The notes: generated by a model from the letters alone, not told the origin. A stretch of DNA of 64,000 nt from Puniceicoccaceae bacterium (GCA_018402305.1 JAGYJE010000005.1:124001-188000), one strand, 5' to 3'; positions 45,203-56,388 are shown, numbered from the stretch's first letter. Translations and numbers: made by a program.

Positions 45203-47658
45203 AAATTTCCTATAACTGGCTTAAAAACTATATCGATCTCAACCCGCTGGAGCATTCGCCGGAGATTCTGGCGGAGGTGCTGCCGCTGCTCGGCTTTGAC
45301 GTTGAGGAATACGAGAAACTGGGCCCGCCGCCTCTGGAGCACGTTGTGGTGGGGCAGGTTGTCGAGTTTGCACAACACCCCGATGCGGACCGCCTGCGTT
45401 GCTGCAAGGTGATCACCGGGGAGGGCGAGATGGCGCGTGACATCGTCTGTGGTGCGAAGAATTTTCAACAGGGTGATAAAGTCATGGTGGCACTGCCGGG
45501 CGCTGTGCTGCCGGGCGATTTCAAGATCAAGGCCTCCAAACTGCGCGGCCAACCTTCGGAGGGCATGCTCTGCTCGGCCAAGGAACTCAAGATCGGCCAG
45601 GACCACGACGGGATCATGATCATCGATCCCGATGTCTCGCTCGGCACTCCGCTCAATGCACTCTATGCCGATGGCGACACCGTCTTCGACCTGGAGATCA
45701 CACCAAACCGGGTCGACGTCCTGAGCCATATCGGGGTGGCCCGCGAGCTGGCGGCCAAGTTTGGCCTCGCGGTCAAGTATCCGGAGGTCGCGGCGAGTCG
45801 CCAAAACGAGCGCGAGGGCGATCCCTTGCTTTCCGGCGTCAAGGTCAGCGCGGACGGAGTTTGCCCGCACTACACGGCGATCTGTATCAAGGGCGTGCGC
45901 GTCGGCCCCAGCCCGAAGTGGCTGAAGGCCGCCATCGAGGCGACGGGGCAGCGCTCCATTAACAACGTCGTCGATGTGACGAACTACGTTCTGCACGAGA
46001 CCTGCCAGCCGCTGCATGCCTTCGATGCGGCCAAGATTCGCGGGGGGCAACTTGAGGTGCGCATGGCGTCAGAAGGGGAGAGCATCACCACCCTCGACGA
46101 GGTAAAGCGGGCACTCCGCGCCGACATGGCGGTTATCGCCGACGGCGAGCGACCGCTCGTTGTGGCCGGCATCATGGGCTCGCTCGACGCGGAAGTGGAT
46201 GCCGGAACACAGGACATCGTTCTGGAAGCGGCCTATTTTGATCCCGGTTCCGTACGTGCCACGGCGCGCAGTTTGGGGCTTTCTTCCGACAGTTCCTACC
46301 GCTTTGAACGCGGGGTGGATCCACTGGGAGTGGTCTACGCATCCCTGCGGGCAGTGGATCTGATTCTGCAGGTCGCCGGTGGTCGGGTCGATGGCGACAT
46401 GATTGAGGTCGGGGCCGAGCCGCCGACGATTAGTGAAGTGACCCTCTATCCGGAACGCCTCCGCCAGTTCATCGGTTTTGAGGTGAGCGATGAGAATATC
46501 CAATCGGTCCTCGAATCACTCGGTCTCGCGGTAGCGGTGCATGATGCATCGGACGGCCGTGCCCGTTGGGAAGTCAGCATCCCATCCTACCGGCAGGATC
46601 TGCAGCGGGACGTGGATTTGATCGAGGAATTCATCCGTGTCTACGGCACGGAGAAGATCCCGGAGTCGCCCGTCGTGGCGCGGGGGATCAGCGATGAAGA
46701 CCACCGCATCTACAGCGTCAACGAGTCTGTGGCCCACTACCTAACCGGGCAGAACTTCGACGAGGCCTTCCTCTACTCCTTACGGGATCCCGAAGAGACG
46801 AAATTTTTCTTCGGCGAAGCGAGCCACGCGGTGCTGGCACTGGATAATCCGCTGCAAAGCGACCAAAGCCATTTGCGGCCCTCGCTGATCCCCGGCCTGC
46901 TCGACGTGCTCAAGCTCAACGCGGCCCGCGCCACGGGGGCGACCCGCTTCTTTGAGCGAGGTCATGTGTACCGTGAGGTCAAAGGACAGATGGTCGAGCT
47001 GATCTCGGTCGGCTTTGTCATCGTTGCGGATACCGTCAAGCGCGAGTGGCGTCAACGCGAGTTGGCCGACTTCTACACCGCCCGTACCATCGCCGCAGAG
47101 ATTCTCGGGATTGCCGGCACGGCCGCCAATAAATTGAGCTTTGAGCCGATCACGGAATGCCGCCTCTGGCAGCCCGGACATGCGGCGGAGGCCGGCGATT
47201 TCACCAAGATGGGCTACCAGGCGACCGCGGGTCTGCTCAATCTGGCAACGCTCAAGGAGCGCTGGGATCTCGATACCGCCGTCATCGCTGGGTCGGTGCT
47301 CATGACGCCTCAGTTTTTCGAGCGCAAAGCCAAGCGTGGTCGCCATACCGGCGTGAGCAACCAGCCCGCCACCGCCCGCGATCTTGCTTTGATCGTGGAC
47401 CAGAGCCTGCTTGCGGGGACCGTTCAACAAGCGATCGCCAAGTTTGCCAAGAAAGCGACCCAGGGTTTCGATTGCGAGCGCGTGGAGATCTTCGACGTCT
47501 ACGAAGGCAGCGGTCTGCCCGAGGGGAAAAAGAGCCTCGCCGTGAGCATGCGCTTCCGCGCCAACGACCGCACCCTCAAAGATAAAGAGGTCAACGCCGC
47601 CTTCGAGGCCATCCAGAAACTCATCGCCGAGAAGACCGATTATCAAATTCGCAAGTAG
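45199..47658 (+). CDS. pheT: Phenylalanine--tRNA ligase beta subunit
   Basis: 819 residues. N-terminal tRNA-binding (EMAP II-like) domain with [14 protein letters not shown]3/B4 editing domain around [21 protein letters not shown]5 domain around RLRQFIGF, the inactive class II core, and the C-terminal anticodon-binding FDX-ACB domain ([18 protein letters not shown]). Normal length. Cotranscribed with pheS. Confidence 0.96.
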   Translation: MKISYNWLKNYIDLNPLEHSPEILAEVLPLLGFDVEEYEKLGPPPLEHVVVGQVVEFAQHPDADRLRCCKVITGEGEMARDIVCGAKNFQQGDKVMVALPGAVLPGDFKIKASKLRGQPSEGMLCSAKELKIGQDHDGIMIIDPDVSLGTPLNALYADGDTVFDLEITPNRVDVLSHIGVARELAAKFGLAVKYPEVAASRQNEREGDPLLSGVKVSADGVCPHYTAICIKGVRVGPSPKWLKAAIEATGQRSINNVVDVTNYVLHETCQPLHAFDAAKIRGGQLEVRMASEGESITTLDEVKRALRADMAVIADGERPLVVAGIMGSLDAEVDAGTQDIVLEAAYFDPGSVRATARSLGLSSDSSYRFERGVDPLGVVYASLRAVDLILQVAGGRVDGDMIEVGAEPPTISEVTLYPERLRQFIGFEVSDENIQSVLESLGLAVAVHDASDGRARWEVSIPSYRQDLQRDVDLIEEFIRVYGTEKIPESPVVARGISDEDHRIYSVNESVAHYLTGQNFDEAFLYSLRDPEETKFFFGEASHAVLALDNPLQSDQSHLRPSLIPGLLDVLKLNAARATGATRFFERGHVYREVKGQMVELISVGFVIVADTVKREWRQRELADFYTARTIAAEILGIAGTAANKLSFEPITECRLWQPGHAAEAGDFTKMGYQATAGLLNLATLKERWDLDTAVIAGSVLMTPQFFERKAKRGRHTGVSNQPATARDLALIVDQSLLAGTVQQAIAKFAKKATQGFDCERVEIFDVYEGSGLPEGKKSLAVSMRFRANDRTLKDKEVNAAFEAIQKLIAEKTDYQIRK

Positions 47659-47789
47659 CGGGTTTAGATTTGTATTTCCCGGCTGAGGTGCTTTGGTCTT
47701 CGCTTTTTACAGAAAACACCGAGCTGCCGCTGGCTCAATTCGAGCCTTGGCGCACCAACCGTTCAGAAATCAAAATCCTCCCGTCCTCT

Positions 47790-49337
47790 ATGCCAGACAA
47801 TATCGCAGTTCTCGACTTCGGCTCACAATATACACAGGTCATCGCCCGGCGCATTCGCGAGGCCAATGTGCTCTCACGGATCTATCCGTATAATACGAAG
47901 GCCAGCCTGCTGAAGCGCGAAGGGGTGAAAGGCGTCATTCTCTCGGGAGGGCCGTCCTCGGTTCTGCTGAAGGGCTCACCCCGTCCGGACCCGAAGGTTT
48001 TTGAGCTGGGCGTTCCGGTGCTGGGTATCTGCTATGGCGAGCAGTTGATGGCGCACATGCTCGGAGGTAAGGTGGGCAAGAGCGCCCAGCGCGAGTTCGG
48101 TCACGGCACGCTGAATGTGAGCAAAAAGGGGAAGTTATTTGCTGGCCTGCCGAAGAAGCTTCGGGTTTGGAATTCGCACGGGGATCGCCTGGAAAAACTG
48201 CCCAAGGGCTTTGAGGCAATTGCTTCGACGGAAAATTCCCCCTTCGCCACGATTCAGGATGCGAAGCGCGACTTTTACGGCATGCAGTTTCACCCGGAAG
48301 TGGCGCACTCAGAAATGGGCATGGAAGTGCTCTCCAATTTCCTGCTCAAGATCTGCAAGTGCAAGGCGGAGTGGTCGATGGCCAATTACATCGAGGAATC
48401 CATTCGCCAGATTCGCGAAACGGTCGGCGACAAGCGGGTCATTCTTGGCCTCAGTGGGGGCGTCGATTCCTCCGTAGCCGCCGCCTTGATCCACCGAGCC
48501 ATTGGCAAGCAGCTTACCTGCGTCTTCGTCGATAACGGGCTGCTGCGCCTGCACGAGCGCGAGCAGGTTGAGAAGCTTTACGGTGATCACTTCGATCTGG
48601 ATCTGCGCGTTGCGAAGAAGGCCAACCTTTTCCTGAGTAAACTCAAGGGAGTTTCCGATCCGGAGCGAAAACGGAAAATTATTGGTAACACCTTTGTTCA
48701 GGTCTTCGACGATGAGGTGAAGAAGCTGAAAAAGAAGGGGAACTACGCCTTTCTCGCGCAGGGCACGCTGTATCCGGATGTGATTGAGTCGGTCGCGATC
48801 GACGGCAATCCTGCCGCGCTGATCAAGAGCCACCACAACGTGGGGGGTCTGCCCAAGAAAATGAAGCTCGGTTTGCTGGAGCCCCTGCGGGAGCTCTTTA
48901 AGGATGAGGTGCGCGAACTCGGCTCCGAGCTCGGTCTGCCGAAGGAAGTGGTCTGGCGCCAACCCTTTCCCGGGCCGGGCCTCGGCGTGCGTGTGATGGG
49001 GCCCATCCGGAAGCGGGATCTCGACATCCTCCGCCGGGCGGATGCCATCCTGCAGGAGGAGATGATGGCAAATGACTTGTATTACAAAGTCTGGCAGTCC
49101 TTCTGCGTCTTCCTCCCGGTTAAAACGGTGGGGGTGATGGGCGATGAGCGCACCTACGAAAATGTGGTGGCTCTGCGGATTGTGGAGAGCGTCGATGCCA
49201 TGACGGCCGACTGGGCGCGGGTCCCCTACGAGGTTCTTCGCACCCTATCAAGCCGGATCATCAACGAGGTAACCGGCTGCAACCGGGTGGTTCTGGACAT
49301 CAGCTCGAAGCCCCCCAGCACGATCGAGTGGGAGTAG
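47790..49337 (+). CDS. guaA: GMP synthase (glutamine-hydrolysing)
   Basis: 515 residues from ATG 47790; the frame is open for 40 more codons upstream but without family similarity. Glutaminase half: [23 protein letters not shown], catalytic Cys in [22 protein letters not shown]. Synthetase half: [16 protein letters not shown] (PP-loop) and the dimerisation tail with [17 protein letters not shown]. Converts XMP to GMP. Confidence 0.96.
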   Translation: MPDNIAVLDFGSQYTQVIARRIREANVLSRIYPYNTKASLLKREGVKGVILSGGPSSVLLKGSPRPDPKVFELGVPVLGICYGEQLMAHMLGGKVGKSAQREFGHGTLNVSKKGKLFAGLPKKLRVWNSHGDRLEKLPKGFEAIASTENSPFATIQDAKRDFYGMQFHPEVAHSEMGMEVLSNFLLKICKCKAEWSMANYIEESIRQIRETVGDKRVILGLSGGVDSSVAAALIHRAIGKQLTCVFVDNGLLRLHEREQVEKLYGDHFDLDLRVAKKANLFLSKLKGVSDPERKRKIIGNTFVQVFDDEVKKLKKKGNYAFLAQGTLYPDVIESVAIDGNPAALIKSHHNVGGLPKKMKLGLLEPLRELFKDEVRELGSELGLPKEVVWRQPFPGPGLGVRVMGPIRKRDLDILRRADAILQEEMMANDLYYKVWQSFCVFLPVKTVGVMGDERTYENVVALRIVESVDAMTADWARVPYEVLRTLSSRIINEVTGCNRVVLDISSKPPSTIEWE

Positions 49338-49419
49338 GGGAGGGTGGGCGAAGCGTCCGCTTTTTCGGTTTGTGATCCGATGCGAACTTTCCAGATTTCA
49401 TTTTGTCATAGCTGAGATC

Positions 49420-50175
49420 ATGAGATTTAATTTACGCCACGCTGCTTCTTTTGTTTGTCTTTTTTGGGCGGCACCAATCCTGGGCGCCCAGGAAGTCGAT
49501 CCGAAAGCCATTATCGACCGTGCCCGGGCCACGGTTGGCACGGAGTCGGCGTTGAACAATCACGTCACGCTGCGCCTCGTTGGGCGTCTGGAGCCGGCGG
49601 ACCGTAAAATGCCCTCGGCGACGCTTCTCATCGTCGCGCGCAAGCCATGCTCACAGCGAATGGAGATTCGGGTGGATGACATCGTGGAAACGACGATTCT
49701 GAAGGGCAAAAAAGCCTGTATCATCCGCTCGAATCTGGCCGCCGATGCGTCTCAGATGCGCGACCTCACCGGTCCGGAATTGGACCGCATCCGCTCCAGT
49801 ACGCGTCAATTTTTCAAATACTTCCGCCCGGACCACGAGCGGGGCGAGCAGGTCACCTTTGCCGGGATTGAGCCACGGCATGGGCAGCGCTGCTACAAAT
49901 TGAGCTACCGCTATCCGGACGGGCTGGAGACGATCCGGTTCTTTTCGCTGGAAGAGGATCGGCTTGTTTCCACCATCACCGGCAACGGCGTTGAAAGCAT
50001 TGGATTCGGGACCCGGCTGGTAGGTGGCATCAAATTTCCTGAGCAAATCGAATACCACGAAAATGACCGAAAACTACATACCATCGTTTTTGAGGAAATT
50101 CAGGTGAATCAACCTCTGGCTTCGGGGATTTTTGATATACCAAAGCAAAACACCGAGGTGGGCGTGCTTCCGTAA
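49420..50175 (+). CDS. Exported protein, LolA-like fold
   Basis: 251 residues from ATG 49420. Signal peptide with hydrophobic SFVCLFWAAPILGA, cleavage likely after GAQ. The mature part is rich in beta-strands, and the end GGIKFPEQIEYHENDRKL with HTIVFEEIQVNQPL and FDIPK matches the outline of LolA/LolB-like and related outer-membrane-lipoprotein-sorting folds. Substrate unknown; a relation to lipid or lipoprotein handling is only suggested. Confidence 0.6.
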   Translation: MRFNLRHAASFVCLFWAAPILGAQEVDPKAIIDRARATVGTESALNNHVTLRLVGRLEPADRKMPSATLLIVARKPCSQRMEIRVDDIVETTILKGKKACIIRSNLAADASQMRDLTGPELDRIRSSTRQFFKYFRPDHERGEQVTFAGIEPRHGQRCYKLSYRYPDGLETIRFFSLEEDRLVSTITGNGVESIGFGTRLVGGIKFPEQIEYHENDRKLHTIVFEEIQVNQPLASGIFDIPKQNTEVGVLP

Positions 50176-50230
50176 TACTGCCCATAAGGAGGCCTTAACT
50201 TAGAAGATCCAGTATAAGTTATTCTTTACG

Positions 50231-50260
50231 ATTAGATGATCGTTCTTTAGATCTGCTAAT
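50231..50260. promoter_or_regulatory. Inverted repeat just before the nifJ start codon
   Basis: ATTAGATGATC (50231-50241) and GATCTGCTAAT (50250-50260) are inverted copies at 9 of 11 positions, ending two bases before the GTG. It could be an operator or an mRNA hairpin limiting translation. No Shine-Dalgarno sequence is visible. Confidence 0.35.
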
Positions 50261-50261
50261 C

Positions 50262-53200
50262 GTGAAAAGCTTAAAGATACCCCCTTCAATTGGATTACTA
50301 GATGCGAACGACGCGGTGGCCTCGGTTGCCTATCGGGCTTCAGAGGTAATCGCGATTTACCCCATCACGCCCTCATCTGGGATGGCTGAGGCCTGCGACG
50401 AGTGGGCCGCAGCGGGCAGGCCCAATATTTGGTCGGACGTGCCGGAGGTGGTGCAACTGCAATCAGAGGCCGGGGTGGCTGGTGCGATCCATGGATCCCT
50501 GCAAGCGGGCGCATTGTGCACGACCTTTACCGCCTCGCAGGGACTGCTCCTGATGATTCCCAATATGTATAAAATCGCGGGGGAGCTGACGCCGTTTTGC
50601 ATGCATGTCAGCGCACGGGCGCTGGCCACGCATGCCTTGTCAATTTTCGGCGACCATTCGGATGTCATGGCTTGTCGGCAGACTGGTTTTGCCATGTTGG
50701 CCTCGAATACGGTGCAGGAGGCGCAGGACCTTGCGCTTATCGCCCATGCGGCGACCCTGAAATGTCGTCTTCCCTTCATGCACTTTTTCGACGGCTTCCG
50801 AACGTCGCATGAGATCAATAAGATCGAGTTGATCGATGATTCGGTGCTGACGGCGATGCTGGATACGGCGGCCATCCACCGAATCCGGGAGAACAGTCTT
50901 TCGCCGGATCACCCGACCATTCGCGGAACGGCGCAGAACCCGGATGTCTTTTTTCAGGCACGGGAAGCAAGTAATCCGTTTTACGATGTCTGTGCCGATC
51001 AGGTTGAAGCCGAGATGGTCAAGTTCGGCGAACTGACTGGACGCCACTACGCACTCTACGAATATGAGGGAGCGGCGGATGCGGAGGATTTGATTATCAT
51101 GATGGGCTCGGGGGCCGAGACGGCAGCCGAAACAGCCGCTTACTTGAATGCGCAGGGGCGCCGAACGGGCGTCCTTAAAATCCGGCTATTTCGTCCTCTG
51201 GAGCTCAAGCGTCTGGTCGCGGCGCTGCCAAAGACGGTCCGCCGTATCGCGGTGCTGGATCGCTGCAAGGAGCCCGGGGCGCTGGGCGAGCCGCTGCTTG
51301 TGGAGATCATGGCCAGCATCGAAGAAGCCCGCCAATCCGGCCTCTTACCCGACTCGTTTTGCCCGATGGTCATCGGTGGGCGTTATGGTTTGGGGTCCAA
51401 GGACTTCACGCCCGCCATGGCGAAGGCAGTCTATGATGCGCTCGTGCAGGAACGGCCGAAGCGCCGCTTCACGGTGGGTATCATGGATGATGTGACCGGC
51501 TTGTCCTTGTCGGTGGAGGCCGATTTCGATCTCGAAAAGAGCGGTGTGATACGGGCTGTGTTTTTTGGACTCGGTTCGGATGGCACTGTGGGTGCCAACA
51601 AGAACAGCGTGAAGATCATTGGGGAGGGCACGGATAACTTCGCGCAGGGCTACTTCGTCTACGATTCGAAAAAGTCGGGTGCGGTCACGATCTCGCACCT
51701 CCGTTTCGGGCCGGAGCGGATACGCGCGCCTTACTTGATTAAAAACGCGGGTTTCGTGGCCTGCCACCAGGCCCAGTTCCTGGAGCAATACGACGTTCTG
51801 GAGTATGCCGCACCGGGTGGGGTATTTCTGCTCAACTCGATCTATCCGGCTGAGACGGTTTGGTCCCACATGCCCCGCACCGTGCAGGCCACCATCCTTG
51901 AGCGCACGTTGCAGTTTTATGTGATCGATGCCTACAGCGTGGCCCGCGAGGCGGGCATGGGTGGACGCATCAACACCATCATGCAGACCTGTTTCTTCGC
52001 CATTTCCGGGGTGCTGCCCAAGGCGGCGGCGATTGCCAAAATCAAGGAAGCGATCGAGAAGACCTACGGGAAAAAGGGGCCGGAGATTGTGCAAAAGAAC
52101 TTTGACGCAGTCGACCAGACGCTCGCCGCGCTTAAACAAGTCACCGTGCCGGCCGAGGCGGATTCCTTGATTGAGTTGCCGCCGGTCGTGCCCGCCGAGG
52201 CACCGGACTTCGTCCAACGGGTGACAGCCGTCATGCTGCAAAACAAAGGCGATGCCCTGCCGGTCAGCGTCTTCCGCCCCGACGGCGTCTGGGCGGTCGG
52301 CACGAGCCAATGGGAAAAGCGCAACATCGCGCAGGAAATCCCCATCTGGGATCCGGAGGTCTGTATCCAGTGCAATAAATGTGTGCAAGCCTGCCCCCAT
52401 GCGGCGATCCGTTCAAACTTCTACGATGCGGATGCGCTCGTGGATGCACCCGAATGCTTTCGGTCAACTGAATTCAAAGTGCGCGATTTCGCCGGGAAAC
52501 AATTCACCATTCAAGTGGCCCCGGAGGACTGCACCGGCTGCTCGCTCTGCGTGGCGGTATGTCCCGCAAAAAATAAGGCCAATCCCCGCGAGAAAGCGAT
52601 CAATATGCGGATGCAAGCGCCGCTCTTGGAAGCCGAGCGGGCGAACTATAACTTCTTCCTCGGCCTGCCCAAGCCCGACCGGGCGACCTTGAAAGACGAT
52701 GTCAAATTCACGCAATTCAAAGAACCGCTCTTCGAATATTCCGGGGCCTGTGCTGGCTGCGGGGAGACCCCCTACCTGAAAATGCTCACGCAAATCTGCG
52801 GCGACCGTCTGATCATGGCCAACGCCACGGGGTGCTCGTCGATCTACGGAGGGAACCTGCCGACCACCCCCTACACCTGCAATTCAGAGGGACGCGGCCC
52901 GGCCTGGGCCAATTCACTGTTTGAGGATAATGCAGAATTCGGACTCGGCATTCGTGTGGCGGTGGACCAGCAGGTAGCCATGGCGCGGCGACTCCTGCCC
53001 ATCGTTCTGGAAGGGCAGCAACCGGCGTTGGTGCAGGCCCTGCTATCCGCCGATCAGTCAACCGAGGCCGGGATCGCCGAGCAGCGTAGCCGCGTCGAGC
53101 AGCTCAAAGAATACCTCCGCTCCGCCAGCGGGCCGCAGGTCGAGCGCCTGCTGGATCTCGCCGACTACCTGGTGGAGAAGTCCGTCTGGATCGTGGGGGG

Positions 53201-53849
53201 CGACGGCTGGGCCTACGACATCGGCTTTGGCGGGGTCGATCACGTGCTCGCTTCCGGGCGCAATGTGAACATCCTGGTGCTCGACACCGAGGTCTACTCC
53301 AACACGGGCGGCCAGGCCAGTAAGTCGACTCCGATCGGGGCCATTGCCAAGTTCACCGCTTCCGGCAAGGCAACCGGTAAAAAGGACCTCGGGCTCGTAG
53401 CGATGAACTACGGGAATGTCTATGTCGCACGGGTGGCACTCGGTGCAAAGGATACCCAGACTGTCAACGCCATCTATGAGGCCATGCGCCACCCCGGTCC
53501 GTCACTCATCATCGCCTACAGCCATTGCATCGCGCATGGCTATAATTTGGCGAGTGGCTTTGAGCAGCAGAAGTTGGCCGTCGATACCCGAACCTGGCCA
53601 CTCTACCGCTACGATCCGGCACGCGCAGACGCCGGGGAGAATCCCTTCCGGCTCGATTCGCGCAAGCCGAAGCTACCGCTCTACACCTACACGGATAACG
53701 AGGCCCGCTTCCGCATGCTGAAAATGAAAGATCCGGAACGTGCCAAGGAGTTGGGCAAAGCGGCGCAGCATTTTGTCGACGAGCACTTCGCCACTTACGA
53801 GCGCATGGCCCGGCCCTATGAAACGACGCTTCCCGGTGCCGATGACTAA
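50262..53849 (+). CDS. nifJ: Pyruvate:ferredoxin (flavodoxin) oxidoreductase
   Basis: 1195 residues, the full single-chain type. Oxidatively decarboxylates pyruvate to acetyl-CoA and reduces ferredoxin. N-terminal domain VASVAYRASEVIAIYPITPS; two 4Fe-4S motifs CIQCNKCVQACPHAAI and CTGCSLCVAVCPA; the proximal cluster CAGCGETPYLK; TPP-binding region with GGDGWAYDIGFGGVD and YSNTGGQASKSTP. It begins with GTG; no ATG lies close by in frame. The oxygen-sensitive enzyme indicates anaerobic or low-oxygen metabolism. Confidence 0.95.
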   Translation: MKSLKIPPSIGLLDANDAVASVAYRASEVIAIYPITPSSGMAEACDEWAAAGRPNIWSDVPEVVQLQSEAGVAGAIHGSLQAGALCTTFTASQGLLLMIPNMYKIAGELTPFCMHVSARALATHALSIFGDHSDVMACRQTGFAMLASNTVQEAQDLALIAHAATLKCRLPFMHFFDGFRTSHEINKIELIDDSVLTAMLDTAAIHRIRENSLSPDHPTIRGTAQNPDVFFQAREASNPFYDVCADQVEAEMVKFGELTGRHYALYEYEGAADAEDLIIMMGSGAETAAETAAYLNAQGRRTGVLKIRLFRPLELKRLVAALPKTVRRIAVLDRCKEPGALGEPLLVEIMASIEEARQSGLLPDSFCPMVIGGRYGLGSKDFTPAMAKAVYDALVQERPKRRFTVGIMDDVTGLSLSVEADFDLEKSGVIRAVFFGLGSDGTVGANKNSVKIIGEGTDNFAQGYFVYDSKKSGAVTISHLRFGPERIRAPYLIKNAGFVACHQAQFLEQYDVLEYAAPGGVFLLNSIYPAETVWSHMPRTVQATILERTLQFYVIDAYSVAREAGMGGRINTIMQTCFFAISGVLPKAAAIAKIKEAIEKTYGKKGPEIVQKNFDAVDQTLAALKQVTVPAEADSLIELPPVVPAEAPDFVQRVTAVMLQNKGDALPVSVFRPDGVWAVGTSQWEKRNIAQEIPIWDPEVCIQCNKCVQACPHAAIRSNFYDADALVDAPECFRSTEFKVRDFAGKQFTIQVAPEDCTGCSLCVAVCPAKNKANPREKAINMRMQAPLLEAERANYNFFLGLPKPDRATLKDDVKFTQFKEPLFEYSGACAGCGETPYLKMLTQICGDRLIMANATGCSSIYGGNLPTTPYTCNSEGRGPAWANSLFEDNAEFGLGIRVAVDQQVAMARRLLPIVLEGQQPALVQALLSADQSTEAGIAEQRSRVEQLKEYLRSASGPQVERLLDLADYLVEKSVWIVGGDGWAYDIGFGGVDHVLASGRNVNILVLDTEVYSNTGGQASKSTPIGAIAKFTASGKATGKKDLGLVAMNYGNVYVARVALGAKDTQTVNAIYEAMRHPGPSLIIAYSHCIAHGYNLASGFEQQKLAVDTRTWPLYRYDPARADAGENPFRLDSRKPKLPLYTYTDNEARFRMLKMKDPERAKELGKAAQHFVDEHFATYERMARPYETTLPGADD

Positions 53850-54867
53850 CCCCACCCCCGACCCCAAACCGACCATGAACCTGAAAACCAACTACCTCGG
53901 CCTTGAGCTCAAGAACCCGTTAATTGTCGGCGCTTCCCCGTTTCCGGACGACCTCGACAAGGTGCGCGCGCTGGAAGACGCGGGCATCGCAGCGATCACA
54001 ATGTATTCCCTCTTCGAAGAGCAAATCACGCAGAATATCGTTGGCGCGGAAGCGCACATCGGCAGTTACGAAAATTCCTTTTCCGAGGCGGCCTCTTATT
54101 TTCCGGATGTGAACGTTCTGGAGCGGGACGCGGATGTCTATCTCGACCAGATCCAAAGGGTCAAAGAGTCGGTCAGCGTGCCCGTTATCGCGTCGTTGAA
54201 CGGCACTCGTGAAGGGGCCTGGGTCGAATACGCTGCACTCATGGAAAGTGCGGGCGCCGACGCGCTGGAGCTGAATCTCTACTTTCTGCCCACCGATATG
54301 GAGGAGAGCGCCGCTCAGCTGGAGGATCGCTGTATCCGTATCGTCGAGACGATCAAGGCACACATCACGCTGCCATTAGCGGTCAAGCTGTCGCCCTTCT
54401 TTACGGCGCTGCCTCACTTTGCCAAGCGTCTGGCGGCGGCGGGAGCGGGCAGTCTGGTCTGCTTCAATCGCTTCTATCAGCCCGACATCGATACCGATGC
54501 GCTCGACATACGTCCGGCGCTGGAGCTTTCGCACTCCACGGAGCTGCGCCTGCGGCTGCGCTGGCTGGCCTTTCTGAGCGGTCGGATCGACACACAGTTG
54601 GCTGTTTCCGGAGGGGTGCACACGGGGCTTGACGTGGCCAAGGCGCTCATGGCCGGGGCTGACGTCGTGCAAGCCGTGTCCAGTCTTTTGATCAATGGCC
54701 CGGGGCATGCCGCCGACCTCCTTGAGGAACTGAATCGCTGGATCGAAGAGAAGGAGTATAACTCCCTCGAAGACCTAAGGGGCTGCATGAACTACCTGCG
54801 CTGTCCCGATCCGGAGGCTCTGGAGCGGGCCAACTACATGCGCCTGCTGAAGAGCTGGCGGGTCTAA
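53842..54867 (+). CDS. Dihydroorotate dehydrogenase-like flavoprotein
   Basis: 341 residues from ATG 53842, which overlaps the nifJ stop by eight bases; ATG 53875 (MNLKTNYLGLELKNPLIVGA) matches the family start better. TIM-barrel FMN protein: GLELKNPLIVGASPFPDD, IASLNGTREGAW, ALELNLYFLPTD, LAVKLSPFFTALPHFAKRL and AVSGGVHTGLDVAKALMAGA. The family is often encoded next to nifJ and is probably not the pyrimidine enzyme; electron transfer with the oxidoreductase is possible. Confidence 0.83.
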   Translation: MTNPTPDPKPTMNLKTNYLGLELKNPLIVGASPFPDDLDKVRALEDAGIAAITMYSLFEEQITQNIVGAEAHIGSYENSFSEAASYFPDVNVLERDADVYLDQIQRVKESVSVPVIASLNGTREGAWVEYAALMESAGADALELNLYFLPTDMEESAAQLEDRCIRIVETIKAHITLPLAVKLSPFFTALPHFAKRLAAAGAGSLVCFNRFYQPDIDTDALDIRPALELSHSTELRLRLRWLAFLSGRIDTQLAVSGGVHTGLDVAKALMAGADVVQAVSSLLINGPGHAADLLEELNRWIEEKEYNSLEDLRGCMNYLRCPDPEALERANYMRLLKSWRV

Positions 54868-54935
54868 GCGGTTTTCGCAATGTTGGATCTCCAGCATTGA
54901 AGGTAGGGTTCTGCGTTTCTGACTCGTCTGTGTTC

Positions 54936-55021
54936 GTAGTGTCGGAGCTTGCTCCGGCTCTGACGTCAGCCTGCGTCCTCTCGCAAGGCCGGCATAAAGC
55001 CCGAGCGAGCTCGGACACTAC
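54936..55021. repeat. 86-bp imperfect inverted repeat between genes
   Basis: Outer arms of 24 bp (54936-54959 and 54998-55021) match at 21 positions and begin with GTAGTGTC; the centre is GC-rich. The whole could form one long hairpin. It has the look of a dispersed MITE- or REP-like element in the 225-bp gap between the DHOD-like gene and hisD. Nothing else is seen in the gap. Confidence 0.65.
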
Positions 55022-55092
55022 CGGTTAAGAAAATACGAAATTCGACGCGCTGGCTTGCAGCGCTGAGCCGCAACTGTTTGTTTCGCGGGATC

Positions 55093-56388
55093 ATGCAAAT
55101 TCTTGAGTTCTCCCATACACCCAAATTTCAATCTGCCTTGCGCACCTTTTGCGATCAGGCGACCGTAACGGGGGACGTCAGCGATGTCGTCGCCGGCGTA
55201 TTGAGCGATGTGCGAAAAAGGGGTGACTCGGCGGTGCTCGCTTACACGGAAAAATTCGACGGCGCCGAGCTGAAGCCCGCCGCCATGCCGGTCACGGCCA
55301 CCGAGCTGAAGGATTCGGTCAAGACGCTCAGCGCGGCTGACCGGCGGGCCATTCGGCAGTCCATTGCCCTTGTTAAGGATTTCCACAAGAAGACCCTGCC
55401 CAAAGCATGGAAGACAAAGAATGCCCAGGGGGGCATCGTCGGGGAGCGTTTTTATCCGATCCAGCGGGTCGGTCTCTACATTCCGGGTGGCAATGTGCCC
55501 CTGGTCTCCACGGTCATCATGACAGCGGTGCTGGCCAAGCTCGTTAAATGCCCGGGCATCGCGGTCTGCACGCCGCCCAACGCCGACGGCGAAATCGCCC
55601 CGGCTATGTTGGCTGCGCTGCACATGATCGGTATTGACGAAGTGTATAAAGTCGGCGGTGCCCAAGCCGTCGGCGCGATGGCTTATGGGACGGAGACGAT
55701 ACCGGCGGTGGACAAGATTTTTGGTCCTGGGAATGCCTTCGTCATGGAGGCGAAGCGGCAGGTGCTCGGCACGGTCGGTATCGACCTATTGCCCGGGCCC
55801 AGCGAAGTGATGATCATCGCGGACGCGGGGGCCAATGCGCAGCATGTGGCCGCTGACCTTCTCGCCCAAGCCGAGCACGGCAGCGGCAAGGAAATTCTCT
55901 ATCTGGCCACCACGAGCAAGGTGCTACTTCGGCAGATCGAAAAGGCCGTGGCCAGGCAAATGCCAAGCCTCAGCCACTCGGAGAAGTGTGCTCAGGTGCT
56001 GGAGACGCGCTGCCTCGCTGTGACCTGCAAGAACCTGGATCAAGCGGCGCAGGTGGCCAACTATATCGCACCCGAGCACCTCGAGCTCCAAGTGGCGGAC
56101 AAGGCGATCGAGCCATTGAGCCGCGCGATCACAACGGCGGGTGCCATCCTTCAGGGCTATATGACGCCGACCGTCGTGGGCGATTTCACAGCGGGCCCCA
56201 GCCACACGCTGCCCACCGGCCGGGCGGGGCGTTTTTTCAGTGGCCTGCAAGCGACCGACTTCATGCGCCGCTCCAGCACGGTCCGCTACAACGCGAAAAG
56301 CCTGGCCGCCGCCGCGCCCGTCGTTGAGACCTTTGCCCGACTGGAAAAATTGGACGCGCACGGTCATTCCCTGACCGTTCGGCTCTGA
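55093..56388 (+). CDS. hisD: Histidinol dehydrogenase
   Basis: Zn- and NAD-dependent last enzyme of histidine synthesis, 431 residues. RVGLYIPGGNVPLVSTVIMT, KIFGPGNAFVMEAKRQVLG, LLPGPSEVMIIAD, the zinc-binding QAEHGSGKE and the C-terminal FTAGPSHTLPTGRAGRF are all present. ATG 55093 is chosen; an upstream TTG adds five residues. Followed by a toxin-antitoxin pair, then hisC-hisB further on. Confidence 0.95.
   Translation: MQILEFSHTPKFQSALRTFCDQATVTGDVSDVVAGVLSDVRKRGDSAVLAYTEKFDGAELKPAAMPVTATELKDSVKTLSAADRRAIRQSIALVKDFHKKTLPKAWKTKNAQGGIVGERFYPIQRVGLYIPGGNVPLVSTVIMTAVLAKLVKCPGIAVCTPPNADGEIAPAMLAALHMIGIDEVYKVGGAQAVGAMAYGTETIPAVDKIFGPGNAFVMEAKRQVLGTVGIDLLPGPSEVMIIADAGANAQHVAADLLAQAEHGSGKEILYLATTSKVLLRQIEKAVARQMPSLSHSEKCAQVLETRCLAVTCKNLDQAAQVANYIAPEHLELQVADKAIEPLSRAITTAGAILQGYMTPTVVGDFTAGPSHTLPTGRAGRFFSGLQATDFMRRSSTVRYNAKSLAAAAPVVETFARLEKLDAHGHSLTVRL

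Noticed and set aside
47670-47789. Forty-residue N-terminal extension of GuaA.
   Set aside because: The extension has no counterpart in the family and the ATG at 47790 begins the normal glutaminase domain.
51345-52400. Minus-strand frame of 351 codons inside nifJ.
   Set aside because: Lies opposite the iron-sulfur and TPP domains of nifJ and has no motif of its own.
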